A stretch of 43,728 nucleotides of DNA from Candidatus Thiomargarita nelsonii (GCA_000785145.2 JSZA02000056.1:1-43728); one strand, 5' to 3'. Shown: positions 34,095 through 42,727, counted from the stretch's first letter. Notes: generated by a model not told the origin, from the sequence alone. A program made the numbers and translations.

Positions 34095-34300
34095 AATTCT
34101 TGATCAAGAATGGCAAATCTATCATGTAAATAAGGATATTTTTCATTACTGAGACCAATCTTCCATTGAAGATCACCCGGGACATGATCTTTAGCTTTTC
34201 TATCATTACGAGCCTTCTCTAACTGTGATAACCAATCATCACGATACTCCTTTTGAGCTTTAGCACCAGTCAATATCCATACAACCCCCATTTTCTGCAA
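34049..34300 (-). pseudogene. Chimera: hsdM tail fused to a PLD-like protein fragment
   Basis: The first residues (MQKMGVVW) copy the HsdM C-terminus. The rest, ILTGAKAQKEYRDDWLSQLE...NEKYPYLHDRFAILDQELWHFGG, resembles the part around an H-D-R-F...D motif in phospholipase-D-like or related defence proteins. It breaks off within an overlap with the 622-residue gene. It is a stitched remnant rather than a working gene. Confidence 0.55.
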
Positions 34301-34308
34301 ATGTACCT

Positions 34309-34821
34309 CTAATTTCCTATTGACTGGAAAAAAACATTATTAATACTATTGGTTTGAACCGCTAAGGCAAGTAATTTATCCAATTTAGTATCATCAGTGA
34401 TAGATGATAAATATTGTTTGATTTGTTGATGAATAGCCATTTGCGGCTTAAAACGTAATTCTAAAATACTTAAAATATCTTGTTGACGAGATTGAGCACG
34501 AATCCAATCTAAAAATTTTGAATTCATCAACTCAGTCTCATCATTATAAACTCGCAAAACTGTGGCACCAATATTTGCAGATTTAACATCTTGAATGGCA
34601 GAATAAATGGCTTCATCAAGATTAGTGGCTAATCTATCGAATTCTAAATAAGGCACATTATCGCGAAAAATTAATAAAGCATCATCACAACCTGCCTCAA
34701 AAAGTGCATCTTCAATCTTATCATTTAAAGATGAAATTCCAGATAATACCAGTACGAAATTATATATAGCATATTGAATCGCAGCTTCAATTTCTTTATT
34801 TGGATGTTTGGTTCTGTTCAT
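34309..34821 (-). CDS. Chimeric ORF assembled from three gene fragments
   Basis: The 170 codons are preceded by a good GGAGG site. Residues 1-18 (MNRTKHPNKEIEAAIQYA) match the opening of a small antitoxin-like family. Residues 19-90 (YNFVLVLSGISSLNDKIEDA...ATNLDEAIYSAIQDVKSANIGA) resemble another small protein family found next to toxin genes. The last 75 (WIRAQSRQQDILSILELRFK...KLLALAVQTNS) resemble the DUF4351-like tail of Rpn-family nucleases. The three parts do not normally occur together. Whether the fused protein is made is unknown. Confidence 0.5.
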   Translation of the reverse strand: MNRTKHPNKEIEAAIQYAIYNFVLVLSGISSLNDKIEDALFEAGCDDALLIFRDNVPYLEFDRLATNLDEAIYSAIQDVKSANIGATVLRVYNDETELMNSKFLDWIRAQSRQQDILSILELRFKPQMAIHQQIKQYLSSITDDTKLDKLLALAVQTNSINNVFFQSIGN

Positions 34822-35004
34822 AAACCTCCGTTTTTTTATACCCTTTAACTACATTGACTGCACGATACAAGGGAATCTTTTGGAAATGTACAATATGTTT
34901 AAAATTCCAACTGATAATAAAGCGACATCCTGCTACCAACCATCATCAAAAACGCCCCCAAAGACTGAAGTATCGGCGTAAACTGGGAAAATAGTGGAAT
35001 TCAT
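34796..35004 (-). pseudogene. PIN-domain toxin (VapC-like), internal deletion
   Basis: It starts MNSTIFPVYADTSVFGGVFDDG, the acidic opening of a PIN nuclease. One frame over it joins directly to GCRFIISWNFKHIVHFQKIPLYRAVNVV..., the C-terminal end of the same family. About 90 middle residues are missing and the join is out of frame. It overlaps the start of the chimeric ORF at 34821. Confidence 0.72.
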
Positions 35005-35067
35005 TGCTGTCATAAGCGTGCTGCCTTTTCATTTATTTGTTATTTAATTTTCAACTCATTCAAAGTC

Positions 35068-35310
35068 ATACCAGCCCCATTTTTTGCAAATGCCCCTCAA
35101 CTTTCTTAGATAACTCCGCTACCTCAGTCTCCAATTGCGGCAAAGTCTCATTTTAGCTGATAAGTGATAATCCTTTAATTTCAAAACGTAAGGACTGCGT
35201 CGGACAAACATCAATACAAGCTCCGCATAAGGTACAATCCGTGCCAATGTCAACATGGCTGTGGAGAGAAGGCGTTAGATTATTTGTTGGATTGCTATGA
35301 AAAAACTTTG
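35068..35310. repeat. Mosaic patch: hsdM, nosH and AAA+ gene fragments joined end to end
   Basis: 35075-35150 matches the 3' end of hsdM (29463-29545). 35151-35252 matches the last ~34 codons of nosH (36278-36380) almost exactly. 35253-35310 matches the AAA+ gene at 11039-11097 (about 85 percent by eye). A further 43-codon plus-strand frame (35297-35425) follows, of unknown origin. Confidence 0.88.
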
Positions 35311-35403
35311 GAATCAGGTTGAAACGCTACGAGCTAACTGTCATGCAGTTCCATATTTCCAAGAATATCAACAGCTAAGGAGTATATGGAGAGAGAGTCA
35401 TAC

Positions 35404-35664
35404 TCAGCAATATGTGGTGATTTGAAACTTTGCTTCTAAAGTGGCCAAAATTTCAAGTACACACATCCTATCTAGGTGTTCTTTTCGAGACTTCAACTCG
35501 GCATTAAGTTGAATTTTGGAATAACCAAGGAAACGTAATGGAAATTGACTAGCAGCTACTGACATATCGAAAAAATGATTAAGTGCTCTTTCGCTGTCTG
35601 AATAATAAGCCTCTATTTCATCCAAGGAACTCTGTTGATTAGAAAAAGAAACCTTGTTAGCCAT
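35404..35664 (-). pseudogene. HEPN-type protein, N-terminal fragment
   Basis: The 86 codons (MANKVSFSNQQSSLDEIEAYYSDSERALNHFFDMSV...FPLRFLGYSKIQLNAEL...MCVLEILATLEAKFQI) resemble the N-terminal half of RiboL-PSP/MAE-type HEPN proteins. In these the catalytic R-x4-6-H motif sits in the C-terminal half, which is missing here; the frame ends in unrelated sequence. It overlaps the upstream gene by 8 bp, so it was the second gene of a coupled pair. Family assignment is from memory of the pattern and is tentative. Confidence 0.5.
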
Positions 35665-36166
35665 TTGTTATTTCCATTAATGCACTAAAAAAATTATCTT
35701 CATTAAACTCATCATAGGCGATGTGTCTAGAATCTCTAATAACAATTTTCCAAGTCCAGTCTGGCACTTTCCTCTTTTCTGCACTAACATCAATTTTCAT
35801 GCCTTTACTCTCTTTGTCAGCCAATAGAAACTGAACTCTCCCACGAGAGCCTTCCATATCAATCCGCCCTTTTGTTCCAATAAGTAAGGTCCCAACTGGT
35901 TCAATTCTTACCTGCTGATCAGCAAAAACAATAGTCATGTTTTTGATTTGATAACTACCTATATGTTCTTCACTAAGAACAGAAGTGCTGTAAGATAATT
36001 TGAGTTTTTCTTGCTTCTCATAAGGCTTTAACCAATTTTCAACACTCTGGTAAAAATCATCAATGAACTTTAGCCATTCTTTTTTCTTTTTTTCCCAATC
36101 AATCTGAGATTCTTTTTCAACCTTTTCATGCTGACTTAGCATTTTGTCGAATGCTTGCTTACTCAT
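35657..36166 (-). CDS. Partner protein of the HEPN fragment, unknown function
   Basis: The 169-residue protein begins MSKQAFDKMLSQHEKVEKESQIDWEKKKKEW (charged helix). It then has a beta-rich part with VRIEPVGTLLIGTKGRIDMEGSRGRVQFLLAD and a C-terminal WTWKIVIRDSRHIAYDEFNEDNFFSALMEI. I start at the ATG at 36166 after AGGAAAAA. It overlaps the next gene by 8 bp. Together they look like a small two-gene toxin-antitoxin or sensor-effector unit, of which only this gene is full length. Confidence 0.6.
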   Translation of the reverse strand: MSKQAFDKMLSQHEKVEKESQIDWEKKKKEWLKFIDDFYQSVENWLKPYEKQEKLKLSYSTSVLSEEHIGSYQIKNMTIVFADQQVRIEPVGTLLIGTKGRIDMEGSRGRVQFLLADKESKGMKIDVSAEKRKVPDWTWKIVIRDSRHIAYDEFNEDNFFSALMEITNG

Positions 36167-36197
36167 ATTTTTCCTTTTTCTAAAACAAACAAAAAAA

Positions 36198-36262
36198 ATT
36201 TTAATAATTTTAGGGATGAGTTCAAAAAAAAACAAGTCCAAAGCTAAAGCTTTGGACTCCAA
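36198..36262. repeat. 65-bp unit with variant palindrome at the right island edge
   Basis: TTTTAGGGATGAGTTCAAAA followed by TCCAAAGCTAAAGCTTTGGA: the same unit as at 13675 and 20385 with a different palindrome core. It borders the 3' end of nosH. Confidence 0.85.
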
Positions 36263-36280
36263 TTGCGGCAAAGTCTCATT

Positions 36281-37267
36281 TTAGTTGATAAGTGATAATC
36301 CTTTAATTTCAAAACGTAAGGATTGCGTCGGACAAACATCAATACAAGCTCCGCATAAGGTACAATCCGTGCCAATGTCAATTTTAACCTGATCTGCACG
36401 ACCTTTTTTGACACATTCTAAAACATGCGGCACTTCACAGACAGCGTTACAAGCAGCTTCATGGTGACAACCGGATAAATGATAAGAAATTTGCAGCGGC
36501 GATAATGCCCCCACCATACCATACGTCAAGCCCATTGGACAGACATAGCGACACCATGCGCGGCGTGAATAAAAAATTTCAACGAGTAATAATAAAAATA
36601 CCCAAAGCAATGCTAAACTGGGACCATAAATTAAGGCACGGCTTACGATTCCAACTGGATTAAGACTATTAAATAGGGCATAGCCTAAAATGAATGCTAA
36701 TAAGGCGAATACAATCCAAAAAATACCGCGAACTCCACGATGAAAGGGATGATCTTTGATCCATTTTTTGGCCACCAGTTTCAGGTGAATTTTTTCCGCC
36801 AAATCTGCCAGCAAATGATAAGGACATATCCAAGAACAAAAAGCGCGTCCTCCCAATAGCACCCATATTATTACTACCGTCACAGTGCCAATGATAAGAT
36901 TAATAAACACTATCTTGTAAGCGAGAACAACTTGTAGAGCCGAATAAATATCAGCCATGTGAAAACCGAACACACGCGAAGCAATCATTGAGCCTTCAAA
37001 TAACTGAATATCTATCCAAAAAGAGAGCGTAAAAAACAGATTAACAATGATGATTGTCATCCAACGACGATTACGCCATTTGTTGGAATGAACACCTTGT
37101 TTTATCTCTTTCAACTCTTGCTTAAATTCTGCTATTTCTTCGGGTGTCAAGCGCCGAATCTGTTCTTTTTTGACTAAATGAATCGCTTGGGCTTGCTCCG
37201 TTAACCGTTTATATTTTTTCGGCTCTTTCCCAAACATAACCAGTAATGCATCAAGATTACCTTTCAC
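36281..37267 (-). CDS. nosH: NosH (NapH-type membrane ferredoxin)
   Basis: The 328-residue protein has a cytoplasmic N-terminal ~70 residues and about four to five membrane helices. It has two CxxxCP motifs after helices (FCSWICPYH and WCRYVCPMG) and a C-terminal 4Fe-4S site (CTLCGACIDVCP). This is the NapH/NosH layout, passing electrons from quinol towards the periplasm together with NosG. I start at the GTG at 37267, which overlaps the nosG stop as GTGA and has a G-rich ribosome site. A near-identical copy of its last ~34 codons lies at 35151-35252. In clade II nos clusters nosH is followed by nosF; here a 12.7-kb island intervenes. Confidence 0.88.
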   Translation of the reverse strand: MKGNLDALLVMFGKEPKKYKRLTEQAQAIHLVKKEQIRRLTPEEIAEFKQELKEIKQGVHSNKWRNRRWMTIIIVNLFFTLSFWIDIQLFEGSMIASRVFGFHMADIYSALQVVLAYKIVFINLIIGTVTVVIIWVLLGGRAFCSWICPYHLLADLAEKIHLKLVAKKWIKDHPFHRGVRGIFWIVFALLAFILGYALFNSLNPVGIVSRALIYGPSLALLWVFLLLLVEIFYSRRAWCRYVCPMGLTYGMVGALSPLQISYHLSGCHHEAACNAVCEVPHVLECVKKGRADQVKIDIGTDCTLCGACIDVCPTQSLRFEIKGLSLIN

Positions 37268-38013
37268 GCCGTCCCCTCCCCCCACATTTTACGCTCATCA
37301 ATGACAATAACAGTAGGTTCTACCGGACAAATCATTTCACAAACTCCGCAGCCAACACAGGCTTCATTGATAACGGGCATTTTACGTTTTCCTTCAGTAT
37401 CAATTGGTTGTAAAGAAATAGCATTGTCAATAGGACATTCGCGTACACAAAGATCGCATAATGCCAAATCATAAGGATGATCGCGAACTGGAATCGGATT
37501 CCAGCGATCAATTTCCGTATAACGCAATAAGCCTTGAAAATCAGCCCCTCGTGCTTGTCCCTTAAAGCCTAATCCCTGAGTAGCTAAACATTTATCAGGA
37601 CTAGCAACCCGCGCCAATCCCATGCGAACTTCTTCCTTTTTAACAATTGTATGATTTAAGGAGCCGGTGGGACAGGCTAAGATACATTGGACGGCATCAC
37701 AAGAAAAATCACAGGCTTGGGCGCGAGCATCAATATACGGCACCCCTATCCCCATCGCTTCATCAATATCTGCTAGGCGGATAGCTTCTACCGGGCAAAC
37801 TTGTACACATTGCCCACATTTGATACAGGAGGCTAAAAATTCAGGTTCATCTATAGCCCCGGGGGGACGTAATCGCGCCGGTACCCATTTAGCAATAACG
37901 GGCAAGAAAGTGGCTAATGAGGCCCCAAGTACGCCAACAAATAATCCCACAGTGCGTAAAAAGCGTCGGCGTGAGGCTTGATAACGGGGTGATGAGTTTG
38001 GTAATTTGGACAT
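37264..38013 (-). CDS. nosG: NosG (NapG-type periplasmic ferredoxin)
   Basis: The 249-residue protein has a twin-arginine signal (SRRRFLRTVGLFVGVLGASLA) and four cysteine clusters for 4Fe-4S centres: CIKCGQCVQVCP, CDFSCDAVQCILACP, CDLCVRECP and CVGCGVCEMICP. It is a NapG/NosG homologue; with NosH it forms a quinol dehydrogenase module in clade II N2O-reducing bacteria. nosG versus napG is decided by the neighbouring nosD. Intact. Confidence 0.88.
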   Translation of the reverse strand: MSKLPNSSPRYQASRRRFLRTVGLFVGVLGASLATFLPVIAKWVPARLRPPGAIDEPEFLASCIKCGQCVQVCPVEAIRLADIDEAMGIGVPYIDARAQACDFSCDAVQCILACPTGSLNHTIVKKEEVRMGLARVASPDKCLATQGLGFKGQARGADFQGLLRYTEIDRWNPIPVRDHPYDLALCDLCVRECPIDNAISLQPIDTEGKRKMPVINEACVGCGVCEMICPVEPTVIVIDERKMWGEGTA

Positions 38014-38041
38014 GATGATTATATCGATTTAGGTGTGAGTT

Positions 38042-38242
38042 TCAGTTTTCGCATTTTTTCGCACCCAGTAAATAATCCAGAGCATCTAATTTAACTGTTT
38101 CAACTTCACCTGCTTCCAATTGCTTAATGGATTCTTCAAGCCTTCCGATATTAATTCCTTGAGAACGCAGATATTGTAAATACGCTTCTTTGTTTTCTTC
38201 TAATATAAAAATAAAAAGGGGAGACATATTTCTTAGACTCAT
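38042..38242 (-). CDS. Small acidic protein of unknown function
   Basis: The 66-residue frame MSLRNMSPLFIFILEENKEAYLQYLRSQGINIGRLEESIKQLEAGEVETVKLDALDYLLGAKKC is soluble and acidic, similar in style to small antitoxins or regulators. The upstream ATG at 38263 is less likely. It sits between nosD and nosG in a stretch full of repeats, and no toxin partner is visible. Whether it is expressed is uncertain. Confidence 0.4.
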   Translation of the reverse strand: MSLRNMSPLFIFILEENKEAYLQYLRSQGINIGRLEESIKQLEAGEVETVKLDALDYLLGAKKCEN

Positions 38243-38281
38243 GTAAATGTTATCCCAAACCAATTTCTAGTTTCAATTATA

Positions 38282-38513
38282 CTTAGCGCGGGCATAACTT
38301 GTACTTTTGTCATTTCGACGACAGGAGAAATCTATTTAGCGGGCGTAGGGTGCGTCCTACGCACCTTGGGTCAGGTTTCGCTTGGGACGGTGCGTGGGAC
38401 GCACCCTACGCTTGCTTAGCGCGGGCATAACTTGTACTTTTGTCATTTCGACGACAGGAGAAATCTATTTGAAGTCATTTAAGATTTCTCCTATTGTCGA
38501 AATGACAAAAAAG
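38282..38513. repeat. Nested repeat: 56-bp direct repeats around an ACGCACCCT inverted element, plus palindrome
   Basis: 38282-38337 and 38415-38470 are identical. Between them is an inverted pair of GTGCGTCC-type repeats (38344-38411). 38436-38513 forms a long imperfect hairpin (TTTTGTCATTTCGAC ... GTCGAAATGACAAAA). All lie between nosD and nosG. A degenerate relative of the hairpin sequence forms the end of truncated nosY. Confidence 0.9.
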
Positions 38514-38526
38514 TTTAGTTTGTGAC

Positions 38527-39759
38527 CTAGTTAAGTATATCATTGGAATAATGAATCAGCGGTTTTGGATCGCGTAAAATCATAACAGGCTCAGAAAAGG
38601 GAGCCAAACGTTCTAAAAAATTCAAGACTTCTAGTATCGCCGAGCCTTTGAAAAATTGGGTTGACGGAATATCCATCCAAATCTGATCAGCGTAAGCGTA
38701 AATTTCATAAGGTGTATCACCTATACCGTCGCCATTGCGATCAAAGCCACTATAGTCGTCCCAATAGTTACCTTGCCAAATATTGCGGCGAGCAGTCCTA
38801 GCGCCTTGTATGGCAACTTGGCTATGATTTCCTATAAACTGATTATTTTTCAATACATTACCAATCCAATCATTATGGAATAATACTCCTATATTATTAT
38901 AAGCAATTTTATTGGCAATGATTTGATTAGTGGTATCCGGTTGATAGGGGGACAGATCTAAATAAATCCCAGTGGCACAATAAACAATCTGATTGTTTTC
39001 GATGATGACATCACTGGTTTCTTTAAATCCTATACCCATGCCAGTTGCACCCAAAGAATGGGAAATCTGATTGCCTCGAACTTCGACACCATCACTGTAC
39101 ATCAAAAAAATACCAACAGAATTGTCATGGTAAACGTTATCTTCAACCTTATTAAATTGGCTATACATGAAGTGTAACGCATAACGCCCCCCTTTTGAGG
39201 TATTACCAGCAATCAGATTATCCTTTGAATACCAGACTACCATATCGCGGGAATTAGTAATATCGTTGTTAGTAATTTTATTGCCCATGCTATACCACAA
39301 GCGAACAGAATCACCGCGCAATCCCAGTGACAAGGGTTTAGAACTAATACGATTGCGTCGCACAATATTATAATCGGACTGCTGTAAATCAACACCAAAC
39401 AGGCAATTATCAAGAATATTGTCTTTAATAATATTAAAATTACCGCGTACCTGAACACAGGCATCAATTTGGTTATGTGATTCGCCAGAATTGGTTAAGT
39501 GTAAATTACGCAATTGTGCGCCATCAGTATCTAAATAAACCACTGTATCTTTACCACCAGCATCAATGGTCACCTGATTATTACCATCAATCGTGATAGG
39601 CATATCCAGTGTCACTGGTCCCGCATAAATGCCCGGCGGTGGGCGTAGGGTTTCATTGGGTTTAGCCGCGTCTATGAGCGGTTGTAAGGGCGGATAAGAA
39701 TCTGCACAGACGTGCAGCGTTAGAGCCGTTAGGCAACATCCTAAGAAATATCTATTCAT
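38527..39759 (-). CDS. nosD: NosD, periplasmic copper-cluster maturation protein
   Basis: The 410-residue protein has a signal peptide (MNRYFLGCCLTALTLHVCA). It is followed by the right-handed beta-helix of NosD, with repeated N-x-I-x-x-N-x-I units (NFNIIKDNILDNCLFGVDL, YSMGNKITNNDITNS, SKDNLIAGNTSKGGRYALHFMYS, MYSDGVEVRGN). It ends WQGNYWDDYSGFDRNGDGIGDTPY. NosD works with NosF and NosY to assemble the CuZ site of nitrous oxide reductase. The ATG at 39759 gives the signal peptide; the longer reading lies in intergenic repeats. Complete. Confidence 0.93.
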   Translation of the reverse strand: MNRYFLGCCLTALTLHVCADSYPPLQPLIDAAKPNETLRPPPGIYAGPVTLDMPITIDGNNQVTIDAGGKDTVVYLDTDGAQLRNLHLTNSGESHNQIDACVQVRGNFNIIKDNILDNCLFGVDLQQSDYNIVRRNRISSKPLSLGLRGDSVRLWYSMGNKITNNDITNSRDMVVWYSKDNLIAGNTSKGGRYALHFMYSQFNKVEDNVYHDNSVGIFLMYSDGVEVRGNQISHSLGATGMGIGFKETSDVIIENNQIVYCATGIYLDLSPYQPDTTNQIIANKIAYNNIGVLFHNDWIGNVLKNNQFIGNHSQVAIQGARTARRNIWQGNYWDDYSGFDRNGDGIGDTPYEIYAYADQIWMDIPSTQFFKGSAILEVLNFLERLAPFSEPVMILRDPKPLIHYSNDILN

Positions 39760-39841
39760 TAGTCTTTTAACTCTTAATACTGTTTCTAACGCTAATTCTA
39801 CTAAACAGTATTCTTTTTGTAGCTGTTTTAAAACACTAAAA

Positions 39842-40075
39842 ACCCTTGAATCGCGGATGACACGGATGACACGGATTAAAAAACATTGAATCGCGGATTT
39901 TACGGATGACACGGATGACACGGATTAAAAACCTGAAAAGAAAACACTCATTAATCTGATATTTTGACTTTAAATCCGTGTCATCCGTATCATCCGTAAG
40001 ATCCCTACGGGACAATCTTTTGACTTTAAATCCGCGTAATCCGTGTCATCCGTAAGATCCCTACGGGACAAGGTT
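39842..40075. repeat. Inverted clusters of GGATGACACGGAT repeats
   Basis: Four GATGACACGGAT units on the left (39854-39930) face complementary ATCCGTGTCATCC units on the right (39973-40063), with a duplicated CCGTAAGATCCCTACGGGAC. The pair could form a large hairpin between nosD and the upstream ferredoxin gene. No gene is seen in 39760-40095. Confidence 0.85.
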
Positions 40076-40095
40076 TTTTGGGTGGTATGGATTAG

Positions 40096-41043
40096 TCACT
40101 TTTTATTAAAACAATCGACAGGAATATCAGGACGTTTGCCAAAATCCCGCATTGAGACATCCAACGCACATTCATTTTCAACCATCGACAGCAATGACTT
40201 TTGCTTTGAAACCTGTTCACACGATTCTATGCACTGCATACATTGGGTGCATGTGAACATTTTACGTTTGATACTGCGTGGTTTCAGGCGCATGGGGCAA
40301 GCATGTTCGCAGGAACTGTCGCAACCAATACACTCTGATGCCCGTGAACGATTAAAACCGACCACCATAGCCTGTTTATTGCCCATCCACACTAGGCTCT
40401 GGGCAACACCGATAGCACAACCAAAATTACAAAAAAAATGGCGTGCTAGGGTAAATTCGATGCCGAACACTATCGTCGCTGCGCTGATAAAAATGCCCTG
40501 ATTTCGCGTTAATGTACCATGCCACAGATTACCATAGATTTCTGACGGTGGCAGCAGATAGGTGAGTAAAACCACTGCCCAGATGAACGACATCCCAATA
40601 ATAGCAACAGCCGTCAGCCACCACCAGCGCCGTTGTGGTTTTATCACCGTGCCATCCGATTGTTGTTCAGGTAAAGGCCGTTTTTCCCAGAGGCTGGGTT
40701 TGCCTGAAGCGCGGCGCATCAATGAATTAATCATTTCAACCACCGAAAAATGAGGACACAACCAGCCACAGTAGAGCCGCCCCCAACGCCAAGAAACCCA
40801 AGCGCCAAAACCAAACACCAGTGCCAGAGGAACAAAACCACGCAAAATGATGTTCAGTGCTGCCTGCATTGGGCTGATTTCACCGCGCTGAAAGGCTTCC
40901 ATTCCCAGCGTCCACGGCTCTCCAAAGAAAATGAAATGGTTCAGCGTCAGATCAAAACGGAAAATATCCAGTGGTGGTGCGACTATAAACAGGATGAAAA
41001 AGGCAGTACGCGCAACTAAACGCTGTTTTTGTCGCTTATTCAT
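40096..41043 (-). CDS. Membrane polyferredoxin of the nos cluster (NosR C-terminal/NapH-like)
   Basis: The 315-residue protein has about four to five membrane helices. It carries the CxxxCP-type motifs YCGWLCPHFSV and FCNFGCAIG and two Fe-S clusters (CIGCDSSCEHACP and CTQCMQCIESCEQ), with a C-terminal tail. It resembles the polyferredoxin half of NosR or CcoG/NapH proteins. In this operon position it probably passes electrons to N2O reductase. It overlaps the NosB-like gene by 8 bp (41036-41043), so the two are coupled. A precise gene symbol cannot be given with confidence. Confidence 0.78.
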   Translation of the reverse strand: MNKRQKQRLVARTAFFILFIVAPPLDIFRFDLTLNHFIFFGEPWTLGMEAFQRGEISPMQAALNIILRGFVPLALVFGFGAWVSWRWGRLYCGWLCPHFSVVEMINSLMRRASGKPSLWEKRPLPEQQSDGTVIKPQRRWWWLTAVAIIGMSFIWAVVLLTYLLPPSEIYGNLWHGTLTRNQGIFISAATIVFGIEFTLARHFFCNFGCAIGVAQSLVWMGNKQAMVVGFNRSRASECIGCDSSCEHACPMRLKPRSIKRKMFTCTQCMQCIESCEQVSKQKSLLSMVENECALDVSMRDFGKRPDIPVDCFNKK

Positions 41044-42004
41044 TGGTTCTAAACTGTTTACGACGAATCAACCCCGCCAGCATAAGCAGCACAGAAGACA
41101 ACATCATCAAGCCAAATCCATAATGAGGATAAGAATGCGTAGAAAATTGGGCCACCTTACCATCACCAAACACTGTCGGCATAAAAGGTTTGAGCGTAAA
41201 AGCCCCCATTTCGTTTAGATTATGACCGAAATACCACAACCAGCCTGCATATTCAAATATAAAAAATACGGGTAATAAAATGGGAATAATGACGAGCGGC
41301 CAATAAAACAGCTTATTCTTCCAAAGCAGTCCCACGATAAAAATGAACATAGTGGTAATCAATGCCCCTATCACCACATAAGTTGCAGTCGTTAAAACGC
41401 TTACTTTTTCTGCAATCTTAGCCGTATCCCTGAAATACATGCCCAAAGTGTCTCGAAAATTCTCTGTTAAGGCTTGAAAGCCGCTCCAGTCTTGGAATTC
41501 TTCCCGTTCCATATCCATACTATGCTGCAAAACTTCTTGATAGCCTTCCGACATCAAAGTGACACCACCCGGCGTGAAGAGGGTCATATAGGCCCACACG
41601 ATGATAACACCACAGCCCACTGTGAACGTCGCTGCCTGAAACTTTGAGCCCGACACCATAAAAGTAAGTAATAGCAGTATCAAAAAAGCAAACAGAAATT
41701 GTGATAAGGCGCGTTCAATAGGACCGCCAGAAGCAATCGGATACATCCCCACATAATGATTGATAGTATCCATTTCATGAACACAATTCAGGGCTTCTTC
41801 CTCATAGATTTCATCCCTATCCAGTTTCTGACAACCGTTAAAAACGCCATTAATGTGAAAGTGAATGCGTACTCCGTCTGGAAAAGCCTCTGGTGGATAA
41901 TTGGGGGCTTTGAGTGATACCCACCAAATCGGGGAAGAATAGATAACGATAAATAATAATATAGCTATTGTTGTCAATAGACGAAATACTATGGCTTTTC
42001 CCAT
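41036..42004 (-). CDS. nosB: NosB-like integral membrane protein
   Basis: The 322-residue polytopic membrane protein has an N-terminal helix (LTTIAILLFIVIYSSPIWW) and a periplasmic part with HFHINGVFNGCQKLDRDE and NCVHEMDTINHYVGMYPI. About five further helices follow towards the C-terminus. Wolinella-type clusters have a polytopic NosB near nosD, and this is the best candidate, but I assign it mainly by position and topology. It lies between a cytochrome c gene (17 bp upstream) and the ferredoxin. Confidence 0.55.
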   Translation of the reverse strand: MGKAIVFRLLTTIAILLFIVIYSSPIWWVSLKAPNYPPEAFPDGVRIHFHINGVFNGCQKLDRDEIYEEEALNCVHEMDTINHYVGMYPIASGGPIERALSQFLFAFLILLLLTFMVSGSKFQAATFTVGCGVIIVWAYMTLFTPGGVTLMSEGYQEVLQHSMDMEREEFQDWSGFQALTENFRDTLGMYFRDTAKIAEKVSVLTTATYVVIGALITTMFIFIVGLLWKNKLFYWPLVIIPILLPVFFIFEYAGWLWYFGHNLNEMGAFTLKPFMPTVFGDGKVAQFSTHSYPHYGFGLMMLSSVLLMLAGLIRRKQFRTNE

Positions 42005-42021
42005 ATTTAAATTATCCTTTA

Positions 42022-42690
42022 TTAATCATCCACAATAGAAAGATAAGCCCATATATTTTGCAATTCTTCATGGGTAAACTCTTTCAGTAATTCATCATCA
42101 GGCTCATCTTCATCGTGAATGCGTTCTTTGTTACTGAATTTATGTACTTGGCGCCACAAATAGTTGGTATATTGACCGGCAATCATTGGTATGCCTTTCT
42201 TTTTTTTACCCCAACCATCATGACCATGACAAAACCGGCATTCCTGATTATACAGTTTTTTGCCGGTTTCCACATTGCCGGCTGCACGAGCAATATTTAA
42301 CACTTTTTTGGCTTGCATCAAACGTTCAAATGCGTCAAATTGATTTTCGGAAATAGGCGGTAAACGAGTAGGCAAGGTTATCTGGCTCAAATAAATGGAA
42401 ATGTCTAGTATATCCTCATCAGGTAGTTCCCGCGCTTCAGTGTGCGGTAGCATAGGCATATTTTGCCGTTTTCTCGCCCGGAACAAACGCAACTGTTTAG
42501 CAATAAAAGTGGTCGGTTGCCCAGCGATACGGGGATACTCACCTTGTTTTCCCCCCTGTCCGAATTCACCGTGACAGGCGGCGCAAATCTCATTAATTTC
42601 CTCACCATTTTCCAAATCCACAGCTTGTCCGACTTCTATAAAAAAAAGTAAGATAATCATTAGGATAAAGCTTGTTTGTCGGCGTTTCAT
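42022..42690 (-). CDS. Dihaem c-type cytochrome (c4-like)
   Basis: The 222-residue protein has a signal peptide (residues 1-23, ending VGQAVD). It has two haem sites, CAACHGEFGQGG and CRFCHGHDGWGKKKKG, each followed by class-I cytochrome elements (YPRIAGQPTTFIAKQL and IPMIAGQYTNYLWRQV). It resembles dihaem cytochrome c4 / NosC-like proteins that donate electrons to N2O reductase. It is the second cytochrome in the operon; the first is at 42907. Confidence 0.88.
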   Translation of the reverse strand: MKRRQTSFILMIILLFFIEVGQAVDLENGEEINEICAACHGEFGQGGKQGEYPRIAGQPTTFIAKQLRLFRARKRQNMPMLPHTEARELPDEDILDISIYLSQITLPTRLPPISENQFDAFERLMQAKKVLNIARAAGNVETGKKLYNQECRFCHGHDGWGKKKKGIPMIAGQYTNYLWRQVHKFSNKERIHDEDEPDDELLKEFTHEELQNIWAYLSIVDD

Positions 42691-42727
42691 AGAAATTTAT
42701 TGCCTTTTCTTTGTAGCTAACGCTCAC

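Noticed and set aside
37264..38013. Periplasmic nitrate reductase napGH instead of nosGH
   Set aside because: The sequences alone fit NapGH, but the same-strand neighbours are nosD, cytochromes and (beyond the island) nosF/L/Y, with no napA or napB in view.
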